Assembly: GCA_051649605.1 (NCBI GenBank) | Contig: JBOFHK010000026.1 | Location: 1-64,000, forward strand | Origin: Brevinema_A sp051649605 | Lineage (GTDB): Bacteria > Spirochaetota > Brevinematia > Brevinematales > Brevinemataceae | Direction: 5' to 3' | Length of the DNA stretch: 64,000 nucleotides | Shown: positions 34,167 to 43,479 of the stretch, piece by piece | How the letters are laid out: every line of letters starts with the position of its first letter | How positions within the stretch are numbered: the stretch's first letter is position 1 | Program-made: the position numbers and the translations under genes | The notes under the pieces: model-generated | What the model was told of the DNA's origin: nothing | Seen by the model: the letters and a program-made list of their open reading frames with translations, nothing else | Database searches by the model: none

Positions 34167-35981
34167 ATGTCCTTATTAAAAAACTTATCGGGGAAAGAGC
34201 TTTACTGGTCTATTCTTTCCGGAAGTAAAAAAATGATCGAGCACCAAGAAGAAATTAATAGCATCAACGTTTTTCCTGTGCCTGACGGTGATACTGGATC
34301 AAATTTAGCAGCAACCGCTACTTCTATTATCTACAATTCAACCGAAACTGACTGTGTCCAAACAGTGGCATCAAGTATTGGTGAAGCAGCGTTAGACGGA
34401 GCAAGAGGTAATAGCGGAGTTATTTTTGCTCAGTTTTTATATGGAATCAGCATGGAAATCAAAGATGTTGCCTCGATCAACACCCAAATGTTTGCAGATA
34501 TTATCAAAAAAGCCTCTGACTACGTCTATAAAGCAATCCCTTCCCCTAAAGAAGGAACGATTATCACCGTAATCCGTGAATGGGCAGATTATATCCAAAA
34601 AAACAGCCAAAAATACAATGATTTCGAAAATCTTTTTACCCATGCCGAAAAAAAAATCCAAGAAGCTTTGGCTCGTACTACAGAACAACTAGAAGCTTTA
34701 AAGCTAGCAAAAGTTGTTGATGCTGGTGCAAAAGGATTTGTTCTTTTTGTTGAGGGAATGAGAGAAACGATAAAAAATCGTGCTTTCTCCCGAGAAGACC
34801 ACGATATGGAACATCTATTAATGGCAGATTACGATCTTCCAATGGCAGAAGCAGAGATTCTTACCGAAGAATCATTGCACAATCGTTACTGTACCGAAAC
34901 TTGTATTGCTGGGGAGAATATTTCTCGTGAAGATGTCTTACAAGTATTAGAAGAAGATTCTGATTCTATCGTTATCGCTGGAGGAGAAAAAAAATTACGC
35001 TTACATTTTCATACCAATCACCCTGCAGAAATGTTCGGCAAACTAAGAAAATTCGGTAATTTCACCTTCCAAAAAGTAGAAGATATGCGTCTTCAATATA
35101 ACGTTACTCATCATCGTAAAGCTCCAATTGCTTTTGTTGTTGATTCTGGAGTAACTTTAACTGCTGAATTTATGGAAGAAAATCAAATACATTTTCTCCC
35201 AGCTCATATAGAAATTGACGGGGTGAGTTATCAAGATAATCGTACCATTACCCTAGATATTTTTAGAAATATAGTTACAGAAAAAAATCCTGTTGTAAAA
35301 ACATCTCAGGTATCCCCTAAAAACTATGCTGATTTGTTTGGGTATCTTTCTCATTATTACGAATCAATCATTGTCTTGTCCATGGGAAGCGGAGTTAGTG
35401 GTACTTATAATAGTGCTCTCCAAGGTAAACAGCTAGTTCAATCTAAAACGGATATTAAAATTGACATTATTGATTCTTGTCATCTTGCTTCTGCTGCTGG
35501 TGCTATGGCTCACGTAATCGCTCAAAATATCAAAGAAGGCGTGGCTCATGATGATATTGTACAAGGCATTTACAAAGATCTACCAAATACAAAAAATTAT
35601 ATTAATTTCCATACCATTGACCACCTCATCCGAAGTGGGCGTCTTGGTGCATTCAAAGGTGGAGTTATCAAAGCCTTAGGACTAGCACCTGTTCTCGAAA
35701 TGAAAGACGGTAAACCAGCTATTACAGGTAAAGCTTTTGGCTTTAAAAAAGCGATCCAAAAAAGCTTAGATGCAATTCAAAAACAATTCAAAAACTACAA
35801 AGGAGTCAAAGGGTATACCCTCTCTCACACTTTCTTAGACGAAGAGATTAAAACTTTTTATCTTCAAAAATTAGAAGAGATCTTTGGGAAAGCCCCTTTT
35901 GAAGTTAGTATAGCATCTCCTTGTCTTGGTAATCATGTCGGTATGGGAGCTGTTTGTGTGGGCGTCATTTACGAAGACTAA
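34167..35981 (+). CDS. DAK2-DegV fusion protein (FakA-FakB-like fatty acid kinase)
   Basis: A 604-residue two-part protein. Residues 1 to about 310 match FakA: a DhaL/DAK2 nucleotide-binding domain with NVFPVPDGDTGSNL (Mg-binding Asp40, Asp42) and LDGARGNSGVI, then the FakA C-terminal motif YCTETCIAG and LRLHFHTNHPAEM. Residues about 318-604 are a DegV/FakB fatty-acid-binding domain: FVVDSGVTL, VKTSQVSP, LSMGSGVSGTYNSA and HLIRSGRLGAFKG. FakB presents fatty acid to FakA for phosphorylation to acyl-phosphate. Here both are one chain, so acyl transfer may occur within the molecule. Confidence 0.9.
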   Translation: MSLLKNLSGKELYWSILSGSKKMIEHQEEINSINVFPVPDGDTGSNLAATATSIIYNSTETDCVQTVASSIGEAALDGARGNSGVIFAQFLYGISMEIKDVASINTQMFADIIKKASDYVYKAIPSPKEGTIITVIREWADYIQKNSQKYNDFENLFTHAEKKIQEALARTTEQLEALKLAKVVDAGAKGFVLFVEGMRETIKNRAFSREDHDMEHLLMADYDLPMAEAEILTEESLHNRYCTETCIAGENISREDVLQVLEEDSDSIVIAGGEKKLRLHFHTNHPAEMFGKLRKFGNFTFQKVEDMRLQYNVTHHRKAPIAFVVDSGVTLTAEFMEENQIHFLPAHIEIDGVSYQDNRTITLDIFRNIVTEKNPVVKTSQVSPKNYADLFGYLSHYYESIIVLSMGSGVSGTYNSALQGKQLVQSKTDIKIDIIDSCHLASAAGAMAHVIAQNIKEGVAHDDIVQGIYKDLPNTKNYINFHTIDHLIRSGRLGAFKGGVIKALGLAPVLEMKDGKPAITGKAFGFKKAIQKSLDAIQKQFKNYKGVKGYTLSHTFLDEEIKTFYLQKLEEIFGKAPFEVSIASPCLGNHVGMGAVCVGVIYED

Positions 35982-35999
35982 TTAAAAATCAAAGAAAAC

Positions 36000-36029
36000 A
36001 AAAAAGATACGGAATTCCGTATCTTTTTT
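36000..36029 (+). terminator. Terminator after the DAK2-DegV gene
   Basis: A fully self-complementary 30-base stretch centred on GGAATTCC, with A6 on the left and T6 on the right. Confidence 0.85.
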
Positions 36030-36051
36030 GTATTTTGACTAGTCAAAATAC
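36030..36051. promoter_or_regulatory. Perfect 22-bp palindrome over the A2M promoter -35
   Basis: The half-site GTATTTTGACT is followed at once by its reverse complement AGTCAAAATAC. It contains the -35 element TTGACT of the next gene's promoter, so a dimeric DNA-binding protein here would be expected to block RNA polymerase. Confidence 0.65.
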
Positions 36052-36063
36052 AAAAAATATGAT
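36035..36063 (+). promoter_or_regulatory. Promoter of the alpha-2-macroglobulin gene
   Basis: TTGACT (36035-36040), 17 bases, TATGAT (36058-36063). The leader would be about 25 nt with AAGGA before ATG 36095. Confidence 0.7.
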
Positions 36064-36094
36064 AAAATTATATATATCTTACTAAGGACTAAAA

Positions 36095-39000
36095 ATGGAG
36101 TATTACCCTATATATATAACTATAAAAAACTGGATTCATAAAAATATTTTTTTATCCCTAATACTAGTCAGTTTATTTATTACAATGATAACAATAATAT
36201 CCACTAGTCAAAAAAACGTCTATACCACAGGCTCAACTTTTGAAGAAACACAGCAAGATTACGGTATTCAAGAAATCACTTTTCGATTTGATCAAGAAAT
36301 AATCCGATTTGGCTCCTATGAAGAAAATAACAAGCAATGGCAAGAGCTACTCGCCCTATCTTTTGATCCTCCTCAAGAAGGAAGTTTCCGTACCATCAGT
36401 GGAAATAGCGTTAGCTATATCTTTGATCACTCAGTAAAACAAGATCTTATGATCTATTATAACACTAATCTTCCTGCACAGATTACAATTAATAATCAGC
36501 CTAGTATTGCTAGTCCTTTTCTTCTACAAAAAGAACAGTTTCAGATTTACTACGCTTCTCAAAATGATCCTCAAAGCCCCATTGTGCTTTCTGTAAATCT
36601 TCCCATATCTTTAAAAAAACTCAGCCAAGCGATTACTATTTCTAATACAAAAGGGAAAACTTTGGCTTTTCGTGCCAATTATGAAGTTTTTACAAACACC
36701 CCTTTTAATCAACTTTCCCGTATCCGTACTAATTATCGTTCAATCCAAATCACTCCTTACAATACCAAAAAACATCAGGACTATACCCTTATAATTGATT
36801 ATAAAAAATTAGATTCTGATAAACAAAATTTCACTTATCAGTTTTCTAGTTGTCCTTCCCCTCAATGGCTTGGGTTATCTCAAAATACTTATATTCCCAA
36901 TTATGGTAGAGATCCTGATCAAGAATTATCTTTTCAAGTGAATAGCAATTTTTGGCTTCTCCATAATACAAAAATTCAAAATACTAATAGCAGCTATTCT
37001 ACTCTTACAATCAGTCCAGAAGTTCCCAATCTTAGCTACACCGTCCATAATCAAGGGATCAAAATCTGTGGAGATTTTACGGGAGGAAATACGTACACCC
37101 TGTCTTTTACACCAAAAAATCTAAAAGATATCTACAAACAAAAAATCACCTCTTCCTATACGACTAATTTTACAATGACCAGTCAAAAACCTTCACTATA
37201 TCAAGTCAAAGGGACACTCTACATTGATAGAGATAAACCCATTATTCCCTATCAGACAATAAATGTTACCAATGTATCGATTACGTACCAACTAGTCAAT
37301 TCCGCCTATTATACTGCTCTTACACTATACGGAAGGAATATTCCTGTTCCTACTTATAAAACAAATTTTCAAATAGAAAGTCCTATTGATCAAGCAACAT
37401 GGCAAGAATTTGATATTAGCCATCTTCTTGCTTCTAATAATACAATGATTGTTTCAGTCAATATACAAGATGCCGACAATCCTTCAAAAGACACCAATTT
37501 CACCAAAATGTTAGCCAGTTCTAGTAGTTTGACTGCTCATATCTCGTCATCTGACCTTTTAATTCAAGCAAAAAGATTAAAAAATCAAGCACCTTTAGAA
37601 TCGATGATGATTTCGATTTGGGATCCTATACGAGGTTCTTTTCAAGATTTGGGACGAACAAAAGCAGATGGCACACTCCGTATTCCCAATCCCCAACTTC
37701 CACAAGTAGCGTTAGAAAAAGCTATTTTTATTGGATTATTTGAAGAACGTAGTTTATTCAATAATATTGTATTTCTTAGTAGCGAATCTTCATATTTTCA
37801 AGGAATAAATAACTCTTTGTACAGTACTCCAAGCTTGTTCCAAAACGATATAACTCCAGAAATCAAAGTCTTAGTTTCTACTGATCGACCTAATTATAAA
37901 TTAGGAGAAGATGTTTATATCCATGCGGTTGCACGAACAAAAACAAACAACCAATATAGTATCAGTAATAGTTTTTTTAATAATCTTGCCCAAATCACGA
38001 TCCTCAAACCCAATCAACAAGAAGTCAGCAATTTTTATAAAAAATGGTCTCCTATGGGTTCTTTTGATACAAAAATCAACAAAGAGCAACTTGATGCATA
38101 CGGTCAGTATACTATTCAAATCAAGCAAGGTGCTGTACTAATCCGCGATTATTTCTATATCGAACCACTCCAACCCAAAACAACAGAAATTCTCTTTAGT
38201 AGCTCCCGTACCAACTATCGTTTTGGAGAGTCCTTGGATATCACCTTACAACCAAAATTCCTCTTTGGGGGAAATATAAATTCCCTACTGAGTTATAGCA
38301 TTGAAGGTTTTTCTATTCTTTTTTCTAGTAAAAAATACCCCCAATACCAATTTGGCAACCAAAAAATCATTCCTTATGCCCAATCGATTCAATTGTTTTC
38401 AGAAGGAAAAAAACGGACAACTATTAATAAACCCTCTATTTCAATCACCGATCAGTTAAAAACTACAGAAGGATATAATTATAGTCTCCGCCTCCACGCA
38501 GAAACAAAATCATCCTCAGCAGAATCTGCCCTATTAGAAAACCACAGTCTTTCTATTTATCAACCAATCCAATTGGGGATTGATACTAAAAAAACAACAG
38601 TTACCAATCAAGAAGAAATTACTTTTAATCTTATTACTATTGATCCCATTACCGAAAATATCCTCTCCAACAAACAGTATACCCGATTTACCATCACAAA
38701 AAATGAAACTTTTCAGTTAGGATTTTTAAGTTTTCTAAGTAATATATTCCCAATCGAACAAAGTTATCAAAAAACAGTATTCCAAAAAAATATTTCCACA
38801 GGGAATGCCACCGTTCATTACACGCCCAAAAAAGGGGGCGTTTATCAAGTATCTTACGAAACTTATACGAATGGCACAAAGATTTCTAGTTCATCAAGTT
38901 TCATAGTCTTAGACGATAGCCAATACGCTCCAAATAATATGCACTTACAAATAGAATCAGATAAAACATCCTACGACAGTGGGGAAAAAGCATGCGTTCA

Positions 39001-41440
39001 TATTAATAACCCTTTTTCCATGGCACAGCTTTTCCTCATTATCGAACGGGACACCATTAGAGAATTCTATTCCTTACAGATTACGAACACTCCTATTATT
39101 TCCCACCCTGTTACCCTAACTTATCAAGACGAACCAGGTGTAAACGTTACCGCTATATTATCTTCTTTATCTGAAAAAACTCCTTCATTATTGTATGGGG
39201 CAATTTCCCTGCCGATTAATCCAGTAAATAAAAAACTACTCATTAGTGTACAAACATCAAAATCCAATTATCTCCCTCAAGAAGAAGTCGAAATCCATCT
39301 CTCCGCTTACAATAATTTTAATCAAAGAATCGAAGGAGAAGCTCTAGTAGTGGTTCGTGATCGTGCTGTTTTAAATAGTACAGAAGAAAGTATCAAAGAC
39401 CCCATTCTTCACTTCTATCAGCAACGTAAACCTCTCTTTTCTACTTGGAGTAGTGCAAAATCATTACTAGAGATAAAACAAATTACCAATAGTACTCCCA
39501 ATATTCCAACTCCTCGCTTTTCTCAGCTGGCATTTGCGCAAGAGCTTACCGATAATTCTACACTTGAAATTCGTTCTAATTTTCCTTATACAATCTACTA
39601 TAACGGTGCTGTCCCATTATCAAAAGATCAAAAAACGAGTATTTCTTTCCGACTTCCAGATAATATTACTAGTTTTGATATTACCGTTTTAGCTTATGAT
39701 CGTGAACAGCTCTTCGGTAAAACCAATGCAGAATTTACTAGTTCCAAACAATTAATGATCGAAGATATTCTTCCTTCATTTTTACGACCTAAGGATCAGC
39801 TTGTTTGGGGGGCTTATATCCGTAATTTATCCCAAGAATCTCTTAATGTTGTTTCTACTCTTAATGACAATCTTTCTCTCCTAACCCAAAAAATAACAAT
39901 ACCAGCTCAATCATCTGTTTTTGTTAGCAATTCTACGATCGTCAACGAACAAAATACTCAATGGATCATTGCTGCACAATCTAGTAAATACCAAGATATC
40001 GTACTCAGAGAGATTCCTATCATTAGTGAAAATCCATGGTTCTACTCAAGTTATAGCGGAATTTTAGAATCACAAACAAATATTACTATTAACCCTCAAG
40101 AACAAACTCAACAGTCCTTACAGGTACAAATTGCTAATACTCCTATTCTCAGTATCAAAAAACCACTACAGGATCTTTTACACTCGGAAAGCTTATCACT
40201 CGATCTTATTAGTAAACGGTTACTCCTATTTTTAGCTCGAGAAGATTCTCTTAAACCTTTCCTTGATATAACAGATACTCAGCTCCGTAGACTACTTCAA
40301 AATGACATTGATCATTTAAATTCGTATTATAATAATGATACACGCCTTTCTTTAACACCTTATGGCAGTTTTTATTCGACTGACCCTATTAATTTTATTC
40401 AAATGTACGAGATTCTCTTATCTGCCCGTCAGAATAACTACACCATTGATAATGCTTTATTAAATAAGCTTGCCACGATTACCACTCGTATTAGTAAAAA
40501 TAATAATAATTCTATCGCTCAAATATACGCTTTAAATGTCCTCGCAGCAAATAAATTAATTGACCAAGATAGTTTTAATAGTATCTACCCACAATTCCCA
40601 AATACTCCTCCAATTCAAGCGTTAATTTTAGATACGATGTACAAATTAGGATTTCCTCTTCAAGAAATCTCCCAACAAACCCAAAAATTATCTAGTCAAA
40701 TGACAGAAACAAGTTCTAGTATTTTGCTTAAGGATCAATCTCGATTCAATACTACCGCATTTATTCAATATTATGGTTCTTATCTCGATAGCATAAAAAT
40801 TCTTAATGATTTAAATGTTGATAATATAGAGCATCTTTTTGCTTTTATTACCTTTACTATAAAATATCCTAATACAGAATCTTATCAATCCCTCATCACC
40901 GCTAACGGTAAAAAATATAAACTAACCACAACCAATAACAGCATTAATATTCCTATAAATAATAATCCTTTAGATCTATTACTTGAGACTTCTGATAATA
41001 ATCCCTTATTTTATAATATTCTCTACGCTTATATACCAAAAGTAATTAGTAATTCGATTGATAGTGGTTATCAAATTCAAAAAACACTCTATGAGAACAA
41101 CCAGATAATTTCTCCTGATCATCTCAAATTAGGGCAAGAGTATGTCGTAGAATTAACAATTACTTCTAAAAATCAAGGAATCCAACGGCTAGAAATCATC
41201 GACCCTCTCCATGCAGGCTTTATCCTTAAAGAAAACCGAGCTAGTAGCTCCTATATTCCTAGCGATAATAAGGTTTATTTATATACAAGTATCAATAATA
41301 GCTCTACGATAACAGTTCGCTACCCTATTATTAGTCAATATAACGGTACTTGGACAGCACCACCTATCAGTGTTCGTTTACTTAACTCTCCTGAAGTATT
41401 CGGAATACAACAACAATTCAATATTACTATCAAACCATAA
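36095..41440 (+). CDS. Bacterial alpha-2-macroglobulin family protein without thioester motif
   Basis: A 1781-residue envelope protein, the largest in the window. One TM helix (about 18-36) anchors it; there is no lipobox. A macroglobulin domain with LVSTDRPNYKLGEDVYIHA starts near residue 590. The bait/A2M region (SNFPYTIYYNGAVPLS, then LPSFLRPKDQLVWGA) lies near 1157-1256. The helical thioester-type domain begins near 1340, and the C-terminal receptor-like domain (EIIDPLHAGFIL, NGTWTAPPISVRLL) ends the chain. The CxEQ thioester is absent: LLHSESLSLDLISKRLL stands where YGCxEQ would be. This resembles YfaS-type A2Ms, which trap proteases without covalent capture. No pbpC is adjacent. Confidence 0.85.
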   Translation: MEYYPIYITIKNWIHKNIFLSLILVSLFITMITIISTSQKNVYTTGSTFEETQQDYGIQEITFRFDQEIIRFGSYEENNKQWQELLALSFDPPQEGSFRTISGNSVSYIFDHSVKQDLMIYYNTNLPAQITINNQPSIASPFLLQKEQFQIYYASQNDPQSPIVLSVNLPISLKKLSQAITISNTKGKTLAFRANYEVFTNTPFNQLSRIRTNYRSIQITPYNTKKHQDYTLIIDYKKLDSDKQNFTYQFSSCPSPQWLGLSQNTYIPNYGRDPDQELSFQVNSNFWLLHNTKIQNTNSSYSTLTISPEVPNLSYTVHNQGIKICGDFTGGNTYTLSFTPKNLKDIYKQKITSSYTTNFTMTSQKPSLYQVKGTLYIDRDKPIIPYQTINVTNVSITYQLVNSAYYTALTLYGRNIPVPTYKTNFQIESPIDQATWQEFDISHLLASNNTMIVSVNIQDADNPSKDTNFTKMLASSSSLTAHISSSDLLIQAKRLKNQAPLESMMISIWDPIRGSFQDLGRTKADGTLRIPNPQLPQVALEKAIFIGLFEERSLFNNIVFLSSESSYFQGINNSLYSTPSLFQNDITPEIKVLVSTDRPNYKLGEDVYIHAVARTKTNNQYSISNSFFNNLAQITILKPNQQEVSNFYKKWSPMGSFDTKINKEQLDAYGQYTIQIKQGAVLIRDYFYIEPLQPKTTEILFSSSRTNYRFGESLDITLQPKFLFGGNINSLLSYSIEGFSILFSSKKYPQYQFGNQKIIPYAQSIQLFSEGKKRTTINKPSISITDQLKTTEGYNYSLRLHAETKSSSAESALLENHSLSIYQPIQLGIDTKKTTVTNQEEITFNLITIDPITENILSNKQYTRFTITKNETFQLGFLSFLSNIFPIEQSYQKTVFQKNISTGNATVHYTPKKGGVYQVSYETYTNGTKISSSSSFIVLDDSQYAPNNMHLQIESDKTSYDSGEKACVHINNPFSMAQLFLIIERDTIREFYSLQITNTPIISHPVTLTYQDEPGVNVTAILSSLSEKTPSLLYGAISLPINPVNKKLLISVQTSKSNYLPQEEVEIHLSAYNNFNQRIEGEALVVVRDRAVLNSTEESIKDPILHFYQQRKPLFSTWSSAKSLLEIKQITNSTPNIPTPRFSQLAFAQELTDNSTLEIRSNFPYTIYYNGAVPLSKDQKTSISFRLPDNITSFDITVLAYDREQLFGKTNAEFTSSKQLMIEDILPSFLRPKDQLVWGAYIRNLSQESLNVVSTLNDNLSLLTQKITIPAQSSVFVSNSTIVNEQNTQWIIAAQSSKYQDIVLREIPIISENPWFYSSYSGILESQTNITINPQEQTQQSLQVQIANTPILSIKKPLQDLLHSESLSLDLISKRLLLFLAREDSLKPFLDITDTQLRRLLQNDIDHLNSYYNNDTRLSLTPYGSFYSTDPINFIQMYEILLSARQNNYTIDNALLNKLATITTRISKNNNNSIAQIYALNVLAANKLIDQDSFNSIYPQFPNTPPIQALILDTMYKLGFPLQEISQQTQKLSSQMTETSSSILLKDQSRFNTTAFIQYYGSYLDSIKILNDLNVDNIEHLFAFITFTIKYPNTESYQSLITANGKKYKLTTTNNSINIPINNNPLDLLLETSDNNPLFYNILYAYIPKVISNSIDSGYQIQKTLYENNQIISPDHLKLGQEYVVELTITSKNQGIQRLEIIDPLHAGFILKENRASSSYIPSDNKVYLYTSINNSSTITVRYPIISQYNGTWTAPPISVRLLNSPEVFGIQQQFNITIKP

Positions 41441-41470
41441 AAAAGCCAGCAAATGCTGGCTTTTTTATGG
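41435..41470. terminator. Terminator between convergent A2M and MCP genes
   Basis: The arms CCATAAAAAAGCCAGC and GCTGGCTTTTTTATGG enclose AAAT. It overlaps the A2M stop codon and is symmetrical enough to serve both genes. Confidence 0.9.
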
Positions 41471-41488
41471 TTTTTAATAATTTTATCA

Positions 41489-43312
41489 CTAATCTAGTTT
41501 GTGTTCACCATGGAATTTTTCTTGCTCTTCCAAAAATAGTTGGTCTTGACTTTCTTGGATATATTGATCAGAAACCTGTTGAGTCGTATTAACTTTATAG
41601 AGCTGAAAAACTTCTCCAACACTATCCATAATTTTTTTCTGAATCTGAATACGAATCCCCATATCTGTTAAAATAACAAGAAGATTACTAACACTAGACA
41701 TATGACCATCTAATGTCGATTTAACCTCACCAAAATTCTCTTTGAGATCTTTAATTGTATTACTATAATCGTGAAGCCCGTGTTGTTGTTCTTCCATAGA
41801 AATTTTAATTTCTTGAGCAAGATTAACTAATCCTTCTACTGTTGAAATCATTTCATGAGTGGCAACATTTTGTTGCTGCATCATATTATTCAACTGAGCA
41901 ATCCTTTCCGCAACATTTTCTGAATAGTTATTAATCTGTTGTAGGTCTTCCCCAGCAATACGTGCCTGTTCTACAGAATTACCAATTTTTTCAACCATTG
42001 TATCCACCACAGTACGAATCTCTTTAGCATTTTTATTGGTAGTCTCCGATAAACGTCTGATCTCTTCCGCCACAATCGCAAATCCACGACCTGCTTCTCC
42101 CGCATGTGCGGCTTCAATAGAAGCATTCATGGCAAGAAGGTTTGTTTGCTTAGCAATTCCAGAAATTAATTGTAATAGTTTCAAAATTTGAGAGGAGTAT
42201 TCCGCAACATCCTTAATTGATACAATCGAAGCATCCACCGCCTCATTTCCTTTATTCGCAACCTCGGTCAATCGAGTAGCTAAATTTGCTGTATCTGATG
42301 ATATCTGAGCCACCCCATCTACCTGGCGTCCCATCTCTTCTAAGGTTGTTGCAGCCTGTGTCATCGCTGCCGATTGACGAGAAATATTATTAAAAATAAT
42401 ATCTAGCGTTCGTTCCATTTCTTCTAAAGTAGCTGCAGATTGGTTAACACTTAAGATTTGATCCGCCATTTGACGCGAGATTCGTTCCGTAGAATGACGC
42501 ATCACTTGTGTTTCCAAAGTCCACCCCTTGGAGGCAGCAAACATTTGGGTGATTTGATAAATCAATCCTCGTGCATTATTAAGAAGAAGTAGGGTATAGT
42601 GTTCTAATTTATTCAAAAAGATATTAAAATTATCTCTGATATAGACAGTTTCATCATGGGATTGAAAATCTAATCGCTCTGTTAACTGAAGAGTTTCATC
42701 ACTATTAATTAAACGTTTTGCAACTTCTGTAATAGAACCAACACGTACAGCAAGACTCCGAAGAAATAAATAAGCGATCAAAAATACAATTAATAGAGTA
42801 AGAAAAAGAATATATTTATTAGTTTCTATTCGAGCAACCCCTTTGGAAATCGCATCAATTGTGATATTATATAATTCCAAAGAAGGATACGATAACGAAG
42901 CTTGGTAAATCTCTGTTAAACGCTGATTATCTCCAGGATATTTTTGAGCTTCTTTTGCGAGTTCAAAAACTTGGAGAAATTCTTCCACAGAGCGTTTCCC
43001 TTCTTCCGAATAGGAAGAAACCGCATAATCAAACACCACACCTGGATCAAGAAGAATTTCAAATCGATATTTTAAATCTGCCGTTTGTTGCGGTGTAAAG
43101 GTAATCCGAGTAGAAAAATACTGATCAGCGATGAGTACTTTTAATTGATCAAGATAAAACTGTCTCGCTATTGTCAATGTCGATACTTCATTATTGTGGG
43201 TAAGTGTAGAGGTAACCACATAAATCACAGAACCTATACTTAACATCAAAACAAACATCCGTATACGAAGGCTGTATATCATATTTTTTAGGAAATTCGT
43301 CTTTTTTTCCAT
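41489..43312 (-). CDS. Methyl-accepting chemotaxis protein (two-TM, periplasmic sensor)
   Basis: A classical chemoreceptor of about 607 residues. TM1 lies near residues 18-38. A periplasmic domain of about 130 residues follows (predicted helical, no recognised family). TM2 (LFLTLLIVFLIAYLFL) is followed by a HAMP-like region, then the signalling domain with the tip TNLLAMNASIEAAHAGEAGR and GFAIVAEEIRRLSETT. The C-terminal tail is Gln/Glu-rich without a clear NWETF tether. I start at ATG 43312, 7 bases after AAGG; ATG 43318 is in frame but abuts that site. Divergent from uvrB. Confidence 0.92.
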   Translation of the reverse strand: MEKKTNFLKNMIYSLRIRMFVLMLSIGSVIYVVTSTLTHNNEVSTLTIARQFYLDQLKVLIADQYFSTRITFTPQQTADLKYRFEILLDPGVVFDYAVSSYSEEGKRSVEEFLQVFELAKEAQKYPGDNQRLTEIYQASLSYPSLELYNITIDAISKGVARIETNKYILFLTLLIVFLIAYLFLRSLAVRVGSITEVAKRLINSDETLQLTERLDFQSHDETVYIRDNFNIFLNKLEHYTLLLLNNARGLIYQITQMFAASKGWTLETQVMRHSTERISRQMADQILSVNQSAATLEEMERTLDIIFNNISRQSAAMTQAATTLEEMGRQVDGVAQISSDTANLATRLTEVANKGNEAVDASIVSIKDVAEYSSQILKLLQLISGIAKQTNLLAMNASIEAAHAGEAGRGFAIVAEEIRRLSETTNKNAKEIRTVVDTMVEKIGNSVEQARIAGEDLQQINNYSENVAERIAQLNNMMQQQNVATHEMISTVEGLVNLAQEIKISMEEQQHGLHDYSNTIKDLKENFGEVKSTLDGHMSSVSNLLVILTDMGIRIQIQKKIMDSVGEVFQLYKVNTTQQVSDQYIQESQDQLFLEEQEKFHGEHKLD

Positions 43313-43353
43313 CACCATATCCTTGAGTTTCTTTTTTATCCTATCCTATCATG

Positions 43354-43387
43354 TCAAGAGAAAACATATATTTTTGTTTTCTCTTGA
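43354..43387. repeat. Inverted repeat IR1 in the uvrB/MCP divergent region
   Basis: 12-base perfect arms TCAAGAGAAAAC and GTTTTCTCTTGA with a 10-base AT loop. The right arm contains the first part of the predicted uvrB -35 element. Confidence 0.7.
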
Positions 43388-43413
43388 ATTATTATTAGTT
43401 TTACAACTATAAT
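43384..43413 (+). promoter_or_regulatory. Predicted uvrB promoter
   Basis: TTGAAT (43384-43389), 18 bases, TATAAT (43408-43413), about 67 bases before the uvrB ATG. It is framed by two inverted repeats. Confidence 0.6.
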
Positions 43414-43451
43414 ATAACTATAAAAGATTATATAATCTCTTATAGTTATAT
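43412..43451. repeat. 40-bp palindrome IR2 in the uvrB/MCP divergent region
   Basis: A loopless inverted repeat centred at 43431/43432 (core AGATTATATAATCT, outer ATATAACTATAA arms) with one mismatched pair. It covers the end of the predicted uvrB -10 element and the transcription start. Confidence 0.75.
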
Positions 43452-43479
43452 CGACGAAAAGTACAAGGATTTTAATACT

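Noticed and set aside
40105..40235. Thioester motif expected in the A2M protein
   Set aside because: The aligned stretch has no Cys-x-Glu-Gln, and none occurs elsewhere in the chain.
43319..43479. Sigma-28 promoter for the second chemoreceptor
   Set aside because: No TAAA plus CCGATA-like pair with suitable spacing was found on the minus strand.
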